From the NCBI RefSeq assembly GCF_047324305.1, contig NZ_CP178740.1, positions 3,410,001-3,474,000 of the forward strand: DNA of 64,000 bases, given 5' to 3'. The DNA comes from Acerihabitans sp047324305. GTDB taxonomy: Bacteria; Pseudomonadota; Gammaproteobacteria; Enterobacterales; Enterobacteriaceae. The notes below the pieces were generated by a model, which was not told the origin of the DNA, made no database searches, and saw only the letters and a program-made list of their open reading frames with translations. The first letter of the stretch is position 1; each line of letters begins with the position of its first letter. A program made the position numbers and the translations under genes. Positions 59,109-64,000 of the stretch are shown here, in pieces.

Positions 59109-60320
59109 TTAAGCGAACCAATGATGGAACATCAGCTTGATATAATCCACGATGCGGCTGAAAATATTGCCTTCCTGCACCTGGTTCAGGACCACCAGCG
59201 GATGCTGATCGATGGTCTTGCCGTCCAGCTGGAAGTTGATGGTGCCTACCTGCTGGCCTTTGGCAAGCGGTGCATGCAATTCCTTCTGGCTTAGAGTATA
59301 GCTGGCTTTCAGATCTTTCATGCGGCCGCGGGGAATGGTCAGGTAAGCATCGCTATCCACGCCCAGCTTGACGCTGTCGGTATCGCCGAACCACACCGGC
59401 TCGGCGGCAAATTCCTTGCCCGCCTTCAGCGGCGCCACGGTTTCAAAGAAACGAAAGCCCCAGGTCAGCAGCTTGCGGGTTTCGCTTTCGCGGCCCTTGG
59501 GCGAATGGCCGCCCATCACCGCTGAAATCAGCCGCATCGGACCGTCGGTGGCCGAGGCGACCAGGTTAAAACCGGCGGAGTCGGTGTGGCCGGTTTTGAT
59601 GCCGTCTACGTTCAACCCGGTATCCCACAGCAGGCCGTTACGGTTCATCTGCCTGATATTATTGAAGGTAAATTCTTTTTCTTTATAAGTGGCGTATTCT
59701 TCCGGCACATCGCGGATCAGGGCCTTGCCGATCAGCGCCATATCGCGGGCGGAGCTGTACTGGCCCGGGGCATCGAGGCCGTGTACGGTTTCGAACTGGG
59801 TATTTTGCAAGCCCAGCGCTTTCACGTAGTTATTCATCAGGCCGACAAACGCGTCCTGGCTGCCGGCGACGTAATCGGCCATGGCCACGCAGGCATCGTT
59901 GCCTGACTGGAGGATAATGCCGCGGTTAAGCTGCGATACCGGCACGCGATCGCCGGGTTTAAGGAACATCAGCGACGAACCCTTGAATACCGGATTGCCG
60001 GTCGCCCAGGCGTCCTTATTGACGGTGATGATATCGTTAGGGGTGATCTTTCCCGATTTTATCGCCTGGCCGATGACGTAGCTGGTCATCATTTTTGTCA
60101 GGCTGGCCGGATCGCGACGGGTGTCGGCATTTTGCTCCGCCAGTACCTTGCCGGAGTTGTAATCGATCAGGATATAGGTTTCGGCATCAATTTGCGGCAC
60201 GCCGGGAATCATGGTCTTCAGATTCACATCGTCGGCGTAGCTATTGGAAAGAGGGATCAGCGCAATAAGGGTGCTTAAGGCTAAGCGCCTGAATAAAAGA
60301 TGGCTCATTACTTTATTCAT
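59109..60320 (-). CDS. dacA: D-alanyl-D-alanine carboxypeptidase DacA (PBP5)
   Basis: 403 residues. Signal peptide, then the penicillin-binding motifs Ser73-Leu-Thr-Lys76 ('PASLTKMM'), Ser139-Gly-Asn141 ('LQSGNDAC') and Lys242-Thr-Gly244 ('GIKTGHTDS'), a beta-rich second domain and a C-terminal amphipathic membrane anchor ('DYIKLMFHHWF'). It trims terminal D-Ala from peptidoglycan pentapeptides. Confidence 0.97.
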   Translation of the reverse strand: MNKVMSHLLFRRLALSTLIALIPLSNSYADDVNLKTMIPGVPQIDAETYILIDYNSGKVLAEQNADTRRDPASLTKMMTSYVIGQAIKSGKITPNDIITVNKDAWATGNPVFKGSSLMFLKPGDRVPVSQLNRGIILQSGNDACVAMADYVAGSQDAFVGLMNNYVKALGLQNTQFETVHGLDAPGQYSSARDMALIGKALIRDVPEEYATYKEKEFTFNNIRQMNRNGLLWDTGLNVDGIKTGHTDSAGFNLVASATDGPMRLISAVMGGHSPKGRESETRKLLTWGFRFFETVAPLKAGKEFAAEPVWFGDTDSVKLGVDSDAYLTIPRGRMKDLKASYTLSQKELHAPLAKGQQVGTINFQLDGKTIDQHPLVVLNQVQEGNIFSRIVDYIKLMFHHWFA

Positions 60321-60456
60321 GTCAGGACAACAGCATCCGTGGGAGTAAGTTAAAATCGTGCCACACTATAGCAGAAGTAAAAAAGGCCGGCATCAGGCAA
60401 TCCGTAACCTGGCGGGGAGAACCTTTTAAGAATGTTTCAGCCGGCCCGCGCCCCGG

Positions 60457-61674
60457 CTATTCCGTCGCCGTAGTGATAAACGATTGCTGCTGCGCTTCGC
60501 TGACCAGGCGCTGCTGCAACCCGGCGGCCTGCTGCCGGGAGCTGAACGGCCCCAGTTGCACACGGTACAGCGCGCCGTTGGCGGTGACCTTGCCCGGCAC
60601 GCCGAATTTCTGGCTCAGGCTTTGCTGCCAGCTGATTGCGCGCTGGCGGTCGCCAATAGCGCCGACCTGGATCACGTAGCGGCCGGAAGACGCGGCCGGC
60701 GACGCCACCGGCGCGACGACGGCCGTGGTATGCGTCGTAGCGCCCGCTGAAACGGGCGGCGGCTGCGTGACGTACGGCGGGGCGACGACGGCCGTGCTAT
60801 GCGTCGAGGCGCCCGCGGAATAGGATGACGGCTGCGACGCCACCGGCGCGGCGGCGGTGGGTTCGGGCTGGCTGGATTCAATCACGCCGGGCGGCAGTGC
60901 CGACGGGGCGCCGAGAAAACCGTGACCGCCGCCACCGCCGGCGGCTACCGGGGCGCCGGTGGCGTCATCGTCCGCCGGCGCGTTTGCCGGCACCGGATCG
61001 GCAACCGGGCGGACCGCGCCGCTATCGGCTTCGGGCGTGGACGATTGCATGACCGGGGTACCCATCGCGCCGGTGCCCAGATCGGGCCGCGGCGGCAGCG
61101 CGTAGTTCTGTTTAGCCACCACGGTGCCGACGGTGCCGGGTCCGGACAGCGTGCCGTCCGGCGCAACCTGGATAAAGTCGACGCGTACCTTGCTGTTATT
61201 GGAGATGTTCAGCCGATCGCCCGCCGCGCGCGACAAATCGATAATGCGGCCGGGCGTGTAGGGACCCCGATCGTTGACCCGCACCACCAGCTGGCGGCCG
61301 TTGCTGATATTGGTCACCCGCACATAGCTTGGGATGGGCAGGGTCGGATGCGCGGCGGTCAGGGCGCCGGCATCGAACTGTTCGCCGGTGGCGGTGACGT
61401 TGCTGCCGCTGGATTCCGCGTCATACCAGGCGGCCAGGCCGGTTTCGCTGTAATTCTGCGGGTTTTTGATAATATGGTAAGTCTTGCCGTTGACGTCATA
61501 GTCCTGGTTGGTGGCCGGGTTATACGGCTCATAGCGCGGCTCCACGCCGCTTATCTCCACCACCGGCCCGTTGTAGGCCGCGGCGGGCGCCTGCTGCTGC
61601 TGCGTCGTCTCTGTCGAGCTACAGGCCGTGAGCAATAACCCCATCACGCCGATCCAGTGCCATTCCTTCCGCAT
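60457..61674 (-). CDS. rlpA: RlpA, septal-ring lytic transglycosylase lipoprotein
   Basis: 405 residues. Lipobox 'LLTAC' (Cys18), a double-psi beta-barrel domain ('GLAAWYDAESSGSNVTATGEQFDAGALTAAHPTLP...VRVNDRGPYTPGRIIDLSRAAGDRL') and a C-terminal SPOR domain ('GRYVIQVGAIGDRQRAISW') that binds denuded glycan at the septum. The linker between them (about 215-320) is Pro/Ala-rich and holds two near copies of 'ST(A/H)HSTAVVAP'-like text, a small internal repeat. Same strand and order as in E. coli. Confidence 0.95.
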   Translation of the reverse strand: MRKEWHWIGVMGLLLTACSSTETTQQQQAPAAAYNGPVVEISGVEPRYEPYNPATNQDYDVNGKTYHIIKNPQNYSETGLAAWYDAESSGSNVTATGEQFDAGALTAAHPTLPIPSYVRVTNISNGRQLVVRVNDRGPYTPGRIIDLSRAAGDRLNISNNSKVRVDFIQVAPDGTLSGPGTVGTVVAKQNYALPPRPDLGTGAMGTPVMQSSTPEADSGAVRPVADPVPANAPADDDATGAPVAAGGGGGHGFLGAPSALPPGVIESSQPEPTAAAPVASQPSSYSAGASTHSTAVVAPPYVTQPPPVSAGATTHTTAVVAPVASPAASSGRYVIQVGAIGDRQRAISWQQSLSQKFGVPGKVTANGALYRVQLGPFSSRQQAAGLQQRLVSEAQQQSFITTATE

Positions 61675-61683
61675 TGCTCACCT

Positions 61684-62796
61684 CTATAAGTTTTTAGACA
61701 ACATTTTCCGATGAGTATGTATCGACATGACGATACCAAACCCCGCCATCAGCACGATTAATGCCGAGCCGCCGTAGCTCACCAGCGGCAGCGGAACGCC
61801 GACCACCGGTAAGATACCACTTACCATGCCGATATTCACGAATACATAAACGAACAAAATCAGCATCAAACCCCCGGCCATCACCCGGCCGAAGGTGGTC
61901 TGCGCCTTGGCGGCGATCACCAGTCCGCGCATGATTACGCACAGGTATAACGCTAAAAGCACCAGAACGCCAATCAGGCCCAGTTCCTCGCCCAATACGG
62001 CGAAAATAAAATCGGTATGGCGCTCCGGCAGGAATTCCAGCTGGGACTGCGTGCCGTGCAGCCAGCCCTTGCCGCTCAGCCCGCCGGAGCCAATGGCGAT
62101 TTTGGACTGGATAATATGGTAACCGGCGCCCAGCGGGTCGGTTTCCGGATCGAGCAGCATCATGACGCGATCGCGCTGGTAGTCATGCATCAGGAAGAAC
62201 CACAGGATCGGAATAAAGGCCGCCACCAGCAGCGCCGCCACCCCGATCAGCTTCCAGCTCATGCCGGACAGGAACAGCACGAACAGCCCCGAGGCGGCGA
62301 TAAGGATGGCGGTGCCGAGGTCGGGCTGCGCCGCCACCAGCAGCGTGGGCAGGAATATCAGCACCAGCGCGATGGCGGTATTTTTCAGCGAAGGCGGACA
62401 GCTGTCGCGGTTGATAAAGCGCGCCACCATCAGCGGCACCGCGATCTTGGCGATTTCCGAAGGCTGGAAACGCACAAATCCCAAATCCAGCCAGCGCTGG
62501 GCGCCTTTACTGATCTGGCCGAAGGCGTCCACCGCCACCAGCAGGATCACGCTGATAATGTAAAGGTAGGGCGCCCAGGCCTCATAGACCCGGGGCGGCA
62601 CCTGCGCCAATACCAGCATCACGAGCAGGCCCATGAAAATCTGGCCGATTTTGCGCTCCATCATGCCGACATCCTGGCCGCTGGCGCTCCACATGACCAT
62701 GGCGCTGTACGCCAGCAACAGCGTGATCAGGAATAGAAAAGGCACATCGATATGGAGCTTATTCCAGAACGCCCCGTTTTGCTGGTTATCGGTCAT
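61684..62796 (-). CDS. mrdB: RodA (MrdB), SEDS peptidoglycan glycosyltransferase
   Basis: 370 residues, ten membrane segments, the SEDS family. Conserved loops 'PDLGTAILIAASGLFVLFLSG', 'GSGGLSGKGWLHGTQSQLEFLPERHTDFIFAVLGEELG' and 'PVVGVPLPLVSYGGSALI' are present. It polymerises glycan strands during rod elongation with PBP2, whose gene lies 2 bp upstream. Confidence 0.98.
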   Translation of the reverse strand: MTDNQQNGAFWNKLHIDVPFLFLITLLLAYSAMVMWSASGQDVGMMERKIGQIFMGLLVMLVLAQVPPRVYEAWAPYLYIISVILLVAVDAFGQISKGAQRWLDLGFVRFQPSEIAKIAVPLMVARFINRDSCPPSLKNTAIALVLIFLPTLLVAAQPDLGTAILIAASGLFVLFLSGMSWKLIGVAALLVAAFIPILWFFLMHDYQRDRVMMLLDPETDPLGAGYHIIQSKIAIGSGGLSGKGWLHGTQSQLEFLPERHTDFIFAVLGEELGLIGVLVLLALYLCVIMRGLVIAAKAQTTFGRVMAGGLMLILFVYVFVNIGMVSGILPVVGVPLPLVSYGGSALIVLMAGFGIVMSIHTHRKMLSKNL

Positions 62797-62798
62797 GG

Positions 62799-64000
62799 CT
62801 AATCACCTTCAGTGCCGGGCGGAGCAGGCTGCTCGGCCGGTAAATCCGTCGTATTGTCGCCCAGCATGATATGGTCCAGAATCTGGCGGGTAATGGTGCC
62901 CACCGCCGGACCGATACCGCCGTTCTCCAGGATCACCACCACCGCCACTGTCGGCTTGTCATAGGGGGCGAACGCGGTCATCAGCTTATGATCGCGCAGA
63001 TGCTCGGCGATCTTGTGGGCGTTATACACTTCGTTGGCCTTCAGGCCATACACCTGCGCGGTACCCGATTTGGCGGCTATTTTATACGGCGCGTCGGCAA
63101 AGCTTTTGCGCGCGGTGCCGTTGGGCCGGTTGGCGACGCCGTACATGCCGTCCTTGGCCACTTCCCAATAACCGGAATGCGGGTCGCCGATCTGGGTATG
63201 TTCCGGCTGTTTATAGGGGACCAGCTGGCCGTTTTCCCGGGTACTGTACAGCAAATGCGGGATACGCACCGCGCCGTCGTTAATCAGCGACATCAGGGCC
63301 TTGGACATCTGCACCGGCGTGGCGGTCCAGTATCCCTGGCCGATGCCGACCGGAATGGTATCGCCCAGGTACCAGGGCTTCTTGAAGCGTTTCAGTTTCC
63401 ATTCACGGGTCGGCATCACGCCGGAGCGTTCCTCGGACAGGTCGATGCCGGTATAGGAGCCGTAGCCGAACTTCGACATCCACTCCGACAGCCGGTCGAT
63501 GCCCAAATCATAGGCCACCTGGTAGAAAAAGGTATCCGCCGATTCCTCCAGCGCCTTGGTGACGTTAAGCCGGCCGTGCCCCCATTTTTTCCAGTCGCGA
63601 TAGCGTTTATCCGAGCCGGGCAATTGCCACCAGCCCGGATCGAACAGGGAATAGCTGCGGTTAATGGTGCCCAGGGTCAGGGCGGAGACCGCGATATAGG
63701 GCTTGACGGTGGAGGCCGGCGGGTAGACCCCCTGGGTGGCGCGGTTGATCAGCGGACGATTTTCATCCTGCAGCAGGTTGCGGTAATCCTTGCTGGTGAT
63801 ACCGTCGACAAACAGGTTGGGATCGTAGCTGGGATTGGATACCAGCGCGCGGATGCCGCCGTCGCGCGGGTCGGCCACCACGACCGCCGCGCGGCTGCCC
63901 GCCAGCAGTTTTTCAATATAAGTTTGCAGGTGCAGGTCCAGGGTCAGGTAGATATCCTTCCCGGCCTGGGGCGGCTGTTCATGCAATTGGCGGATAACCC
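62799..64000 (-). CDS. mrdA: Penicillin-binding protein 2 MrdA (partial, runs off right edge)
   Basis: About 400 C-terminal residues are visible; the frame stays open to the window edge ('VIRQLHEQPPQAGKDIYLTLDL'), and the N-terminal about 230 residues are outside. The transpeptidase motifs are present: 'YPPASTVKPYI' (Ser-x2-Lys), 'EESADTFFYQVA' (Ser-Ala-Asp) and 'AAKSGTAQVYG' (Lys-Ser-Gly). It crosslinks peptidoglycan in the elongasome with RodA. Confidence 0.97.
   Translation of the reverse strand, partial: VIRQLHEQPPQAGKDIYLTLDLHLQTYIEKLLAGSRAAVVVADPRDGGIRALVSNPSYDPNLFVDGITSKDYRNLLQDENRPLINRATQGVYPPASTVKPYIAVSALTLGTINRSYSLFDPGWWQLPGSDKRYRDWKKWGHGRLNVTKALEESADTFFYQVAYDLGIDRLSEWMSKFGYGSYTGIDLSEERSGVMPTREWKLKRFKKPWYLGDTIPVGIGQGYWTATPVQMSKALMSLINDGAVRIPHLLYSTRENGQLVPYKQPEHTQIGDPHSGYWEVAKDGMYGVANRPNGTARKSFADAPYKIAAKSGTAQVYGLKANEVYNAHKIAEHLRDHKLMTAFAPYDKPTVAVVVILENGGIGPAVGTITRQILDHIMLGDNTTDLPAEQPAPPGTEGD

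Overview
The window looks like a chromosome segment of an enterobacterium (Enterobacterales) that carries a lambdoid prophage. The right end has the gene order cspE-crcB-ybeM-tatE-lipA-lipB-ybeD-dacA-rlpA-mrdB-mrdA, the same order as in E. coli. Further left are clear homologues of slyB, amiD, yedD, hpxO, lpxP and ydiY. The gene mix and the intergenic repeat arrays suggest a Sodalis-, Brenneria- or Pectobacterium-like relative, but the genus cannot be fixed from this sequence.

Positions 1-27475 are the right part of a siphovirus-type prophage; its left end, with integrase, repressor, lysis and terminase genes, lies outside the window. The late operon runs on the + strand: minor head protein, scaffold, coat, two glycosyltransferases, four connector or tail-completion genes, tail tube, gpG/gpGT chaperones joined by a -1 frameshift at A AAA AAG, tape measure, tail-tip genes M, L, K, I and J, an esterase-type tail fibre and a second fibre protein. 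Accessory genes (morons) break this order: an AT-rich orphan between the chaperone and tape-measure genes, a pair whose second member resembles YafO toxins, and two small lipoproteins. Terminator-like hairpins at several gene junctions imply that late transcription is antiterminated.

Downstream of the fibres, on the - strand, is an AT-rich OafA-type acyltransferase with a small membrane protein. A LexA-box-controlled umuDC pair and a convergent SRAP/YedK abasic-site protein follow. The prophage ends at candidate integrase arm-type sites and a duplicated 3' half of a tRNA-Arg(UCU) gene (attR). The prophage therefore appears to carry surface-modifying functions (O-acetylation, a fibre deacetylase, possibly capsid glycosylation) and an SOS repair cassette.

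Positions 27476-49000 are chromosomal: unknown exported and cytosolic proteins, an RND pump with its adaptor, a membrane-anchored alpha/beta hydrolase, slyB, a TetR regulator, an SDR oxidoreductase, a trypsin-like lipoprotein, amiD, an OB-fold protein, a cold-shock gene with a cold-box leader, yedD, a quinone oxidoreductase divergent from hpxO across a long palindrome, lpxP, a YmiA-like microprotein and ydiY. Two arrays of a 105-107 bp repeat lie in opposite orientation at 37519-38411 and 49297-49912. Each fills a gap between convergent genes.

Positions 49000-64000 hold cspE, crcB with a fluoride riboswitch, an inserted cluster (MocR-type regulator divergent from a dihydroxyphthalate-decarboxylase-like protein, YbeM nitrilase and a polar amino acid ABC transporter), tatE, and the lipoate and cell-wall elongation genes. 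The last gene, mrdA, runs off the right edge.
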